Assembly: GCA_036867785.1 (NCBI GenBank)
Contig: CP145418.1
Coordinates: forward strand, 992,001-1,056,000
DNA length: 64,000 bases
Source: Plasmodiophora brassicae
Lineage: Eukaryota; Endomyxa: Phytomyxea; Phytomyxea; Plasmodiophorida
Direction: 5' to 3'
The translations under genes and the position numbers were made by a program. This document shows, in pieces, positions 1 through 8,566 of the stretch (position 1 is the stretch's first letter; each line of letters begins with the position of its first letter). The notes below the pieces were generated by a model. The model ran no database searches. It was not told the DNA's origin and saw only the letters and a list, made by a program, of their open reading frames with translations.

Positions 1-1107
1 GGCGCCCTGCTGGCTGCAGTAGTACGTCCGGTTCGTCGCCAAGAACGACGTCGATGGGGCCGGCGTCGGGGCTGGCCTGCGCCCACCGGTCGTCGTTGCT
101 TTCGCGGTCGACCGTGGCCTCGTGCCGATGACGCGGACCCGTTCGCCGACCTCATCGGCGACGTACATGGCGCCGTCAGGGCCGAACGCGAGCCCGGCCG
201 GATGCAGGAACTTGGCGGTCAGTGACGGGCCGTCGGCGTACCCGCCGATGCCGCCCGCGTACGTCGTCACGTTGCCCAGCGGCGTCGTCACCTTCCGGAT
301 GCGGTTGCTGCCGTACTCGGCGACGAACAGGTTGCCGTTGGTGTCGAGGCGGATTCCATACGGGTAGTCGAAGGTGGCCGCCGGGCCGACGCCTTCCTGC
401 GACCCGACCGTGCCGCTGCCCGCCAGCACCGATACCTTGCCGGCCGTGTCGACCTGCTTGATCTGGAAGTTGGACGTGTCCGAGACGTAGATCGTGCCGG
501 ACGGGGCGACGGCAACGCCCCAGGGGCGGTTGAACCCGCTGGCGACGGTGGACACGGTCCCGGTCGGCGTCACCTTGCGAACCAGGTTGTTGCCGGAATC
601 GGCAACGTACAGGTTGTCGTGCGCGTCGATGGTGAGCCCGGCCGGGTTTCTGAACATCGCCGACGTGCCGTTGCCGTTCATGGTCCCGGAGGTCCCGTTG
701 CCGGCCCACGCCGTCACCGCCAGGTTGCTCGCGATCTTCACAATCATGTGCCGGCGGATCAGGCTGACGAACAGGTTGCCGTGCGAGTCGAAGACAAGGT
801 CGGTCGGGCCGTCCAGCGTCAGGGTGCTCGTCAGGTTCAGCGTCGAGACGACGCCCGATTGCGTTACTCTCCGGATTGCGTTGTTGTCGCAGTCGGCCAC
901 GATGACGTTGTTCGTGGCCCAGTCGACGGCGACGCCGAACGGTGTGTTGAACGTGGCCAGCGTCCCGATGCCGTCGGCAGAGCCGATCTGCCCGGATCCG
1001 GCCAGCGTTTGCACGTACGGGTCGGCGTAACCGATGCTGTCCACAGCGACGAGCACCAGCAGCACGAGCAACAGCAGCGACATGACCGGCGGCGACTTAG
1101 GCAGCAT
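1..1107 (-). CDS. Secreted NHL-repeat protein, 3' end cut by window edge
   Basis: An open frame runs from an ATG at 1107 off the left edge (at least 369 codons) without a stop. The N-terminus is a strong signal peptide (MLPKSPPVMSLLLLVLLVLV then AVDSIG); a second ATG at 1083 would also give one. The upstream ATG is preferred because both the ATG and the sequence after it align with the start of the paralog at 5114. The rest is a run of NHL beta-propeller repeats with the recurring pattern NPxGLxxDxxxNLYVADxxNNxVRKV, followed by a short Pro/Ala linker and the first residues of what is a CUB-like domain in the paralog. NHL propellers are protein- or carbohydrate-binding scaffolds; a secreted or cell-surface role is inferred. 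It is a tandem, same-strand duplicate of the next gene. No intron is needed within the visible part. Confidence 0.8.
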   Translation of the reverse strand, partial: MLPKSPPVMSLLLLVLLVLVAVDSIGYADPYVQTLAGSGQIGSADGIGTLATFNTPFGVAVDWATNNVIVADCDNNAIRRVTQSGVVSTLNLTSTLTLDGPTDLVFDSHGNLFVSLIRRHMIVKIASNLAVTAWAGNGTSGTMNGNGTSAMFRNPAGLTIDAHDNLYVADSGNNLVRKVTPTGTVSTVASGFNRPWGVAVAPSGTIYVSDTSNFQIKQVDTAGKVSVLAGSGTVGSQEGVGPAATFDYPYGIRLDTNGNLFVAEYGSNRIRKVTTPLGNVTTYAGGIGGYADGPSLTAKFLHPAGLAFGPDGAMYVADEVGERVRVIGTRPRSTAKATTTGGRRPAPTPAPSTSFLATNRTYYCSQQGA

Positions 1108-1152
1108 CGTGACGCGTTGTTGGACGGGAGCGCGAGCTCGTTGGTTGGGGGA

Positions 1153-1166
1153 TATGAAAAATGAGA
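1153..1166 (-). promoter_or_regulatory. Motif shared upstream of both NHL paralogs
   Basis: The plus-strand sequence TATGAAAAATGAGA lies 46 nt upstream of the ATG at 1107. A one-mismatch copy, TACGAAAAATGAGA (5131-5144), lies 17 nt upstream of the paralog's ATG. On the sense strand it reads TCTCATTTTTCRTA. It may be a core-promoter or leader element, or simply residual duplication homology. Confidence 0.35.
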
Positions 1167-1263
1167 AGGATGCTGCCGATGGGCGGATCTCGTCCAGCCG
1201 AGATTCGCCTGTGCTCACCCGCCCAAATATCTCTGTCGTCATCCGCGCGGCATGGCGAGGGCA

Positions 1264-1287
1264 CCCCCCCCCCCCCCCCCCCCCCCC
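1264..1287. repeat. Poly(C)/poly(G) homopolymer, 24 nt
   Basis: An uninterrupted run of 24 C on the plus strand, hence a G24 tract on the sense strand of the NHL gene, about 157 nt upstream of its start. A similar tract of 26 C lies at 54046-54071 upstream of DGAT2. Long G runs can form G-quadruplexes; the exact length may also be a sequencing artefact. Confidence 0.9.
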
Positions 1288-1486
1288 GCGATATTTCACG
1301 ACACGTCGAGTTGATGAAGATCCAGGGGCGGCAACCCGATGAATCTGGGACGCGAGCACGCGTATCCGTCCAGCCTGCCCTGGCCGCCCTCGGCAGGTGC
1401 CATTGGCACGCGAATCCCGCGTCCCCTCGCCCAGGACCGCGTCGTACGCGAGTGGCCACCACACTTCGTGTATTGGTGTACGTTCG

Positions 1487-4400
1487 TCATTGGCAATGCA
1501 CGGTGAGGACTGTGAAGAGGAGGACGTAGGCGAGGGTCGCGGGTGATGGCGACACGGGGCGGGCGGCGCTGACCGTCTCTGGCTCGGCAGGGGCACCGGC
1601 ACGGCACCTGTCCGCGCTGGTGACCTGCTGGCCGTTCCGGCAGACGTACGTCGTCTGTACGGTCGACGGGTCCAGCGTGCCGACGCCCGAGCCGATCGAG
1701 AGCGCCGCCAGCAGCGCCGCCTGGTCGGCCGACGTTGTCGACGTGAAACGGACCTGGAGCGTTGCCGTGTTCGCCTGCGCGCCCATCGCTGCGTGTACGA
1801 CGCTGACCCGATCCATGGCGATGCCCAGCGCGGCGCTCTCCCCGTTCGCGAACCGGACCTGGGCGTCGCCCAACGACTCGCCGACCCGCAACGTCATCGT
1901 GAAGCTCGCTTGCAGCAGGTACGCGACGACATCGCCTGTTGAGCCACCGGGCGGCCCCGTTGTGGGACGACCCGCGATCAGCGTCCTCGTGGTCGGTGTC
2001 AGGAGCCGGCCTCCACCACCTGCTCGTGCCGTCACGACGCGATACGGTGCAGGTGCGGGCGCGGTCGGCACCGGGACGGCGCTGGCGTCGATGGTCCAGT
2101 ACGAGTTCTGCTGCTGGATGTTGGACGTGATCGTCAGCGACGTCCCCCTGGAGGACACCATGTAGTCCGCGAACCAGGGCGTGTACGTCCAGACGCCATC
2201 GGTGACGACGATCGTATCCTGGGACCACAGGGCGAACGACGGGAACGTCAACCGCAGGGTGCACCCGGGAGCGGCAGTGATGAGCAATTTGCAGGTCGAG
2301 GGCGGGAACGACGAGATGTGGACGTCCTGGGCGGGGCACGGCAGGGTCATGTTCATCACGCTAGCGCAGAAGGTCGGCATCGGCGGCCGGGGGACGTCAA
2401 CGGCATGGATCGTCCAGGACGAGGACGACGCCGCGACGCGCGACGAGATCGTCACCGACGCCCCGTACGAGGTGAACGGCACGTAGAACCAGGCCGCCCC
2501 AGGCCTTATCGTGTACGTGTGCGACCCGTCGCTGGCGGTCAGGAAATCGCCCGCCGCCAGGCTGACAGGCCAGAACAGGACGTTAACAGCGCGCCCGGGC
2601 GTCGCGTTCACCACGACTGTACAGTTGCCGGCCATGTACGCTGGCGTGATCGTCACGTTCTGGCCAGGGCCGGGGATCGCCAGCTCGTGAGCGCCGTTGC
2701 ACAACAGCGCTGGACGGGCGATCGAGGTGGCGGTCACCACGCCAGCAGTGTACGCGCCGGACCCAACAGCGACGAACGAGACGACGACCGTGCTGCCAGA
2801 CGACACGAACGGTCGCGCGCCCGGCAGCAGCGTGTAGGGCACGCCGCTGCCGCTGTCGTAGACGACGATCACGGCACGGTGGTCGAAGATGTTCGTGCTC
2901 GTCGCAACGGAGACCGACCTCGACGTGCTCGTCGCGTCGATGACCGTCGTGCAATTCGCGCCCGTTGCATGGATCGAGGCTTGCTGGCCGGGCGCCGGCA
3001 GAGCAAGATCCCGGCGGCCAGCGACCATGGAGCAGTAGGTCAAGCCGGGCACCGGCGAGAAGTCGGAGGCCGACGCGACCCACCAGGAACCCTGCTGCCG
3101 AACGCTAAACACGATCATCATCGATCGCCCGGTGGAGAACACTGAACCGGCGGTGGCCAAGGCCACCCCGCCGGACACCAGGATCACAGGCGACGTCGTC
3201 GTGTTGCCGTCAAAGATCGTCACCGTATCCGACCCGTACAGGGACGCCTCCGTCGCCATGAACTGGACGACGCGGCCGGGCGTCGCCGTGATCGTCACCG
3301 CACAGTCCATCCCGGCCGAGTACACCCACGTGTTGTCGTTCGGCCTGGCGAGCGTCACCTGGGCGGCCCGCCCGCAGTAGACGAAGGGCGGCGTGGCCGG
3401 CGCCGACGACGTGTTCGCCCTGAGCGACGCCCGCACCGTCTCGTTGTAGGGGAGGGCGCAGGAGAACCCGTTCGCGGAGCAATACCCGGGCTGGTAATAG
3501 GCGCCGCACCTAACGCAAACGCCACTCCCGTCAGCATCGTCGGGCGCCCACCCCTGCAGGGCGCTGCACGAACCATCCAAACTGGGAACAGCATCGCCCG
3601 GGTGCACATGCCTGGCCAAACATGGGCCCGCACTGGCCGTCGGGTCGTTCCCCTCCCGAGCAGGTCGGCAGCGTGTTCGTGGTCGGCACCGGCACGTCGT
3701 AGGCGATGGCGGTCCATCCGTACTGCGGGTTGGCCGTCGTGAACACGACGGTCATCGTGCGGCCCGTCGAGATGGCCGTCGTCGACGTTGACGCCTGCAG
3801 CATGCTGGACGTGCCGTTGCCCTCGTAGACGACCAGGAAGTCGCCGTCGTACACGTACAGGTACAAGAACACGAGCTTGACGACGCGTCCAGGCGTCGCC
3901 GTGATCACGAACGTACAGTCGAGGCCGAGCGGGGATGTCCCCGACGGGTAGCTGGCGATCGACACCGACCCGCCCAGCCCGATCGCCACGTTCTGATACC
4001 GGGCGCTCTGCTGATCGCAGGTGTAGGTCCCGCTCGTCGCCACCGATGAGCCCGGCGCTGGTGTAGGTGCGGGCGTGGGTGCCGGCGCGGGCGCCCGTGT
4101 TGTTGCTTTCGCGGTCGATCGTGGCCTCGTGGTGATGATGCGGATGCGTTCGCCGACCTCATCGGCGACATACATGGTGCCGTCGGGGCCGAACGCGAGC
4201 CCGGCCGGATGCTGGAACTTGGCGGTCAGCGACGGGCCGTCGGCGTACCCGCCGATGCCGCCCGCGTACGTCGTCACGTTGCCTAGCGGCGTTGTCACCT
4301 TCCGGATGCGGTTGCTGCCGTACTCGGCGACGAACAGGTTGCCACTGGCGTCGAGGCGGATCCCATACGGGTAGTCGAACGTGGCCGCCAGGCCGACGCC

Positions 4401-5114
4401 TTCCTGCGACCCGACCGTGCCACTGCCCGCCAGCACCGACACCTTGCCTTTCGTGCTGATTTGCTTGATCTGGTGGTTGGACGTGTCGGAGACGTAGATC
4501 GCGCCGGACGGATCGACGGCAACGCCCCAGGGGCTGTTGAACGCGCTGGCGACGGTGGACACCGTCCCGGTCGGCGTCACCTTGCGGACCAGGTTGTTGC
4601 CGGAATCGGCAACGTACAGGTTGTCGTTCGTGTCGATGGCGAGCCCGGCCGGGTTCCTGAACGTCGCCGACATGCCGTTGCCGTTCGTGGACCCGGGGGA
4701 CCCGTTGCCGGCCCACGCCGTCACCGCCAGGTTGCTCGCGATCTTCACAATCATGTGCCGACGGATCAGGCTGACGAACAGGTTGCCGTGCGAGTCGAAG
4801 ACGAGATCGGTCGGGCCGTCCAGCGTCACATTGGACGACACGGTCATATTCGAGACGACGCCCGATTGCGATACTTTCCGGATGGCGTTGTTGTCGCAGT
4901 CGGCCACGTAGACGGTGTTCGTAGCCGGATCCACCACCACGCCGAAGGGTGTGTGGAACGAGGCGGATGCCCCAATACCGTTGGCAAACCCGATTTGCCC
5001 GGACCCGGCCAGCGTCCCGACGTACGGGTCACTGCGCCCGATGGTACTCATCGTGACCCACATGAACGATATGGCGCACAGCGTATGCCGCATCGACGAA
5101 TCGTCGTTCAACAT
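1487..5114 (-). CDS. Secreted NHL + CUB-like + hevein-domain protein with GPI-type tail
   Basis: Two exons, 5114-3574 and 3509-1487, give 1187 residues. The 64-nt intron (3573-3510) has a CTGAC branch-like site and ends GCGTTAG. Splicing restores a hevein-type chitin-binding core: CCSQFGW joins to CGAYYQPGYC. Order: signal peptide; NHL propeller (about residues 30-325); Pro/Ala-rich linker; one CUB-like domain with YDGDFLVVYEGN; the hevein domain (about 480-525); four more CUB-like domains of about 110 residues, each opening with a Cys and containing an ATPGR-like motif; a C-terminal region; and a hydrophobic last stretch (ATLAYVLLFTVLTV) typical of GPI-anchor signals. A wall- or surface-bound, chitin-binding adhesin is inferred. 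The start is supported by alignment with the paralog at 1107; Met at 5093 is an alternative. Confidence 0.85.
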
Positions 5115-5665
5115 CGTTAAGCGCGATGGTTACGAAAAATGAGATGCCGACGAGCGGGTCGCACTACCGAAAGATATTCTAATGGAATATCATGGTTGTT
5201 TCCCGCGTTATAGCAAGGCGGGGTACGCGATCCCTACTCTGGCAGTATCACCACACGATATCTCTCCTATGCGTCCTACCACCCAGGAAGTCTGCAACAG
5301 TACCCCATGACGTCCACAAGCCGGGACTATGATGGCCCCTGGTGCAGGCGTGTGCCACGGTTGCAGGAAACGCAGATGAGCTCACGAGCGAGATGGTCCA
5401 TCCCCCGCGCTGAGTTCATGCCGTCGGCGAGTGGACGTCGTACCAAACGTCGCGGGTTTTTACCTAGGTACATATGCCGACCTACCACCCGTCGCACTCC
5501 ACGTCTGACCTGACGCCGCTCCAAACAGCAATCGGGATGAGACCCCCGGACCGCCTGCAGCATCACCCAGCGGGCCAGATTGAAACAGGGGCCCAGTTCA
5601 AAACAGGGGCCCAGTTCAAGATAGGGGGGCCCAGTTCCAAATAGGGGCCCACGCGCTAATGTGCG
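5115..5665. other. Divergent intergenic region, NHL gene / zinc-finger array
   Basis: This region of 551 bp separates the minus-strand NHL-CUB gene from the plus-strand zinc-finger array and should contain both promoters. Apart from the shared motif near 5131 and the 18-bp repeat near its right end, I see no gene. The long reading frame on the minus strand here overlaps the zinc-finger gene antisense and shows no protein-like features. Confidence 0.5.
5572..5651. repeat. Short tandem repeat, about 18-bp unit
   Basis: About 4.5 imperfect copies of the unit GGGCCCAGTTCAAAACAG end roughly 15 bp before the first ATG (5666) and 78 bp before the preferred ATG (5729) of the first zinc-finger gene. 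The units differ by a few bases and one has two extra G. The core GGGCCC is palindromic. Position suggests a promoter or leader location, but no function is shown. Confidence 0.75.
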
Positions 5666-5728
5666 ATGGGTAAGGACTCGGGACCGGATCGCCGCTTGCC
5701 AAGAAAGCGCGGTTTGCCGGCGGAAGCA

Positions 5729-6925
5729 ATGTGCTGGATGGGGATGTTCGGACGAGGCTGTGTGATGCTCCCCATTGTTATGCTGGCGTCCGCGGGCTGG
5801 ATCCATTTCGGGTTTGTTGATGGCGTCTCGAGTGGCCCTCCGGCCGCTCCACGTCCTCTGCGGCCGAACATGGATGCCGGCCCACCGCAGACGGGTCCAC
5901 CTGCCATGTGGGCCCACAGAGACCAGGTTGCCGCCGCCAATCCTGGTACGATGCCGCACATCCACGTGAACCAGTATGCGATTCCCCCGATGGCACCGTT
6001 CGTTATGCAACAGGGGCTCGAAGGACCCGGCTCGTCAAACCCAGTGTCGGGCAACCCGAACTGTCCACCAATGGCCTGCATGAGTGCCACCTTCATGCAC
6101 TTGCTAACATTATCTGCAGCGGCCGACCCTCGACACGTTATTCCTTGCTGTCCAACTCCGATTATCCCTAATGGTCAGCTGCCGTCGTTGGTGCCTAGTT
6201 CACATCTGCCTGCAACGTCGTATCATGATCCACTACCGAACCCGTATGCAGATCCAGGCCTACGTGCAGTACTGGAACCTGTTAGCGATGTCGCACAGGA
6301 CGGGGCTGTCGATGACCTCTCTGGCTGTGACGATGTCTTGACGCTTCTCTTGGATCTCGACGATATACCCACCCCACACACGGCACTATGCGGAATCGAG
6401 GACTCTCGAAAGGTCTCTGAGAACCGGGCTGCTGAGGCCACAGCGCCGAAACGACGCCGCAAGGACCGCCCCATGGTCGACGGCATCACGGAACATCCTC
6501 CTGAGATGGCAGCAGCATCGTATTCTGGGGGGTCGCTGCAGGCAATGATAGCGGATGCAAACCAGGTGATGATGGATGACGTGGAACAGGATTCAGAACA
6601 TGTAGACGAGGCGGGGGAGTTTGACGATCAGGAGTGGATTCGGAACGCTCTGAAGGATATCCGTCGCGATACGTCTACGGGGAAGCTGATGTGCCCGTAT
6701 TGTACCTATACTCGCGATACGAGGCCTGTTATCAGGTCACACGTTCTGGTACATATGCCTGTGAAGGTCAGGCGACACTGGTGTGGAACTTGCCGTACCG
6801 GGTTCCTGCGCCGTGGCGACCTGAGAAAGCACATGAAGTCGAAGTCGCATACTGCCAAGGACGCCCGCCAAGGTACTATCAACCTGCCAACCCATCTCTG
6901 CGACAAACAACCGCTTCCTGAATGA
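5729..6925 (+). CDS. Secreted C2H2 zinc-finger protein, copy 1
   Basis: An intronless frame of 398 residues from the ATG at 5729. An in-frame ATG at 5666 would add 21 mostly charged residues and spoil the signal peptide, so 5729 is preferred. The N-terminus has a hydrophobic core (GCVMLPIVMLASAGWIHFGF) followed by VDG, matching the other copies. A long Pro/Ser/Met-rich, probably disordered middle holds a SYHDPL motif. Next come a basic PKRRRKDRP stretch (possible nuclear signal), an acidic EFDDQEWIRNAL segment, and two C-terminal fingers: CPYC-x12-HVLVH and CGTC-x12-HMKSKSH. The two fingers are joined by MPVKVRRHW, a linker conserved in all copies. The combination suggests a secreted protein that could enter a nucleus. 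DNA or RNA binding is inferred from the fold only. Confidence 0.8.
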   Translation: MCWMGMFGRGCVMLPIVMLASAGWIHFGFVDGVSSGPPAAPRPLRPNMDAGPPQTGPPAMWAHRDQVAAANPGTMPHIHVNQYAIPPMAPFVMQQGLEGPGSSNPVSGNPNCPPMACMSATFMHLLTLSAAADPRHVIPCCPTPIIPNGQLPSLVPSSHLPATSYHDPLPNPYADPGLRAVLEPVSDVAQDGAVDDLSGCDDVLTLLLDLDDIPTPHTALCGIEDSRKVSENRAAEATAPKRRRKDRPMVDGITEHPPEMAAASYSGGSLQAMIADANQVMMDDVEQDSEHVDEAGEFDDQEWIRNALKDIRRDTSTGKLMCPYCTYTRDTRPVIRSHVLVHMPVKVRRHWCGTCRTGFLRRGDLRKHMKSKSHTAKDARQGTINLPTHLCDKQPLPE

Positions 6926-7246
6926 ATTCGTTTCCGTTCCCTGGGACGGCATATACAGGCGCAGCTTCCAAATGAATGTGTTGTCGAAACAGTAGTACTA
7001 TGCGCGCTATCCCATAGGGTCCCATAACATGTGCCCGTGTGGATATTGCCAGGGCCAGGCCATGGGAGCAACCATCTGCAGCGCACCAAAGCAGTACAGT
7101 ACTTGTGGAACAGCGGTTCGCCACAAGTGCTGGGTGGCGAACTATAGACCTTGGTGTCAGGTTGCCATGCCCTGCCGATGCAGCATTGGCATCAAGCGGC
7201 GGCATGTGCAAACGCCAGCTAGAGTCCGAGTACGTACACGACGAAG
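6926..7246. other. Intergenic spacer in the zinc-finger array
   Basis: This stretch of 321 bp lies between intact copy 1 and the decayed copy. Only short overlapping frames are present in all directions and none resembles a protein. No repeat or RNA gene was recognised. Confidence 0.4.
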
Positions 7247-8045
7247 GTGGCCCGACGGGACGTCGTGATAATTCTCGTCGCCATGTTGATCACGCGCATG
7301 GTGGTGCCGATTCAACCTGCATTCATGGATGGCATTACCAGATCATCCGATCGGCACGATTTAGCGCAATTTGCGGCTGATAGCATCGTCCCCAGGGTTT
7401 ATCACGATGGTAACGACGCTCAACGCCATTCGGCTACATGCGCCATATCGCCAATGAGAATCCGCGCCTCGGGTGCGACAACCCTCACGTTTGATCGTCC
7501 AGCGCCATTGATCCTCCATCTGATGCAGAACTGGACTACAATCATAGCAGGGCTACAGGCCGCGAGCTCAACGCTCTGGCATTACCCGCACAGTCAGTAC
7601 CCAGTCGAACATCTGATCCGCTTGCATCGCCAGCAGAGCCGACAACGACCCAAGAGCCGGCTCTGCGACGGTTCAGCTCGGGTCGCCGGAACCGCATTCA
7701 ACTCCATTGATGCACCGCCCCGGTGACCATGGTGTCCCTGGAAATTGCAGCGGACGTCATGATCCGACTACCTACATAGATGGACGCCACGAGTCGCCCA
7801 TCATCATCAGCAGCAGCATGTAGCGTCTTCGCCATCGTCGTTTCATACGGCCGGGTCGCCGTTATACGAGCCGTCGCAGGGCGCCTGTCAAGGCACGTAC
7901 GTGTTCGGTGAAGGTCAAGCGGTCCCGATGCGAGGCATGCGGTAAGAAGTATCTGCGCCCGCGTGACCTGAGACGCCACCTGGGGACGAAGTCGCGCGCC
8001 GACAATATTGCCGATCGTGCTCACTCGCCCGCCACAGACATGTAG
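7247..8045 (+). pseudogene. Decayed secreted zinc-finger gene
   Basis: An ATG at 7247 opens a frame with a good signal peptide (MARRDVVIILVAMLITRMVV, then a PAFMDG that matches the VDG/AG after the signal peptide of the other copies). It ends at 7726 after 159 residues that share the family's composition but not its zinc fingers. Around 7895-8045, in another frame, the second zinc finger is still readable: RCEACGKKYLRPRDLRRHLG followed by TKSRAD, matching copy 1. The last His is lost and the first finger is not recognisable. I read this as a family member disabled by frameshift and sequence loss. The short secreted 159-residue product could still be made. Confidence 0.65.
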
Positions 8046-8540
8046 CAGCTCCCATCAACGCCAACTGGTTGGTTCGACAATCTCAATCGGCAATGGTCTA
8101 CATGAGGAAGTGACGCACCGGTATGGACGACGGCAAGACGAATAATGGTGCCATGATTCTGCGTTTTCTGCATCATTAGGCGGGGCAAACGTCTACTCGG
8201 CAATGGCATCAGGTACAGGCGCAGGTTGCGCAGGCAGGCAGTACTGACGACGCGCGTGGTCCCTGGTTGAGTCGTGCAATGCTAACCTCCGTTTCGGTTT
8301 CTGGACCGACATACGTCGCCAGGCGCAGTTTGTTGAATCGCTGAACGCCGCCCCGGACTTGCGGAGCAGCGACTGGGTCTGCTGCAGTGCTGCTGCGAGT
8401 GGGACAGACACCTGCGGCCTGCGGGGCTCCAGCCTCCAGCCTCCACAGCTCCACTGCTCCAGTCAAATTTCGGAGTGCGCCGCCGCTTCGGTACCGTGCT
8501 CTGCTGCGGTCGCTTGCACGGGCGGGGAGTTTTCGACGTC
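8046..8540. other. Upstream region of zinc-finger copy 2
   Basis: About 495 bp between the decayed copy and the leader of copy 2. An open frame in phase with copy 2 extends back to 8387 but lacks family similarity and would hide the signal peptide, so it is treated as leader. No other feature is seen. Confidence 0.4.
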
Positions 8541-8562
8541 CAACAACAACAAAAACAACAAC
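8541..8562 (+). promoter_or_regulatory. CAA-rich leader just before zinc-finger copy 2 start
   Basis: A purely C/A stretch (CAACAACAACAAAAACAACA plus AC) ends 4 nt before the ATG at 8567. CAA-repeat leaders are unstructured and are known to favour translation in other systems; such a role here is inference. It also helps mark 8567 as the start. Confidence 0.4.
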
Positions 8563-8566
8563 GCGC

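Larger units (their letters stand above)
1108..1486. other. Intergenic region between the two NHL genes
   Basis: This 379-bp stretch lies between the stop of the downstream-lying paralog (1487) and the start of the first NHL gene (1107). It should hold the terminator of one gene and the promoter of the other. It contains a 24-base C tract and the conserved motif listed separately. No supported coding sequence is seen. Confidence 0.6.

Noticed and set aside
5327-6010. A 227-codon minus-strand frame opposite zinc-finger copy 1
   Set aside because: It overlaps a gene with clear domains and shows no protein-like pattern.
8387-8566. Upstream extension of zinc-finger copy 2
   Set aside because: The extra 60 residues are Ser/Arg/Ala-rich, have no counterpart in other copies and would bury the signal peptide; the CAA leader also marks the later ATG.
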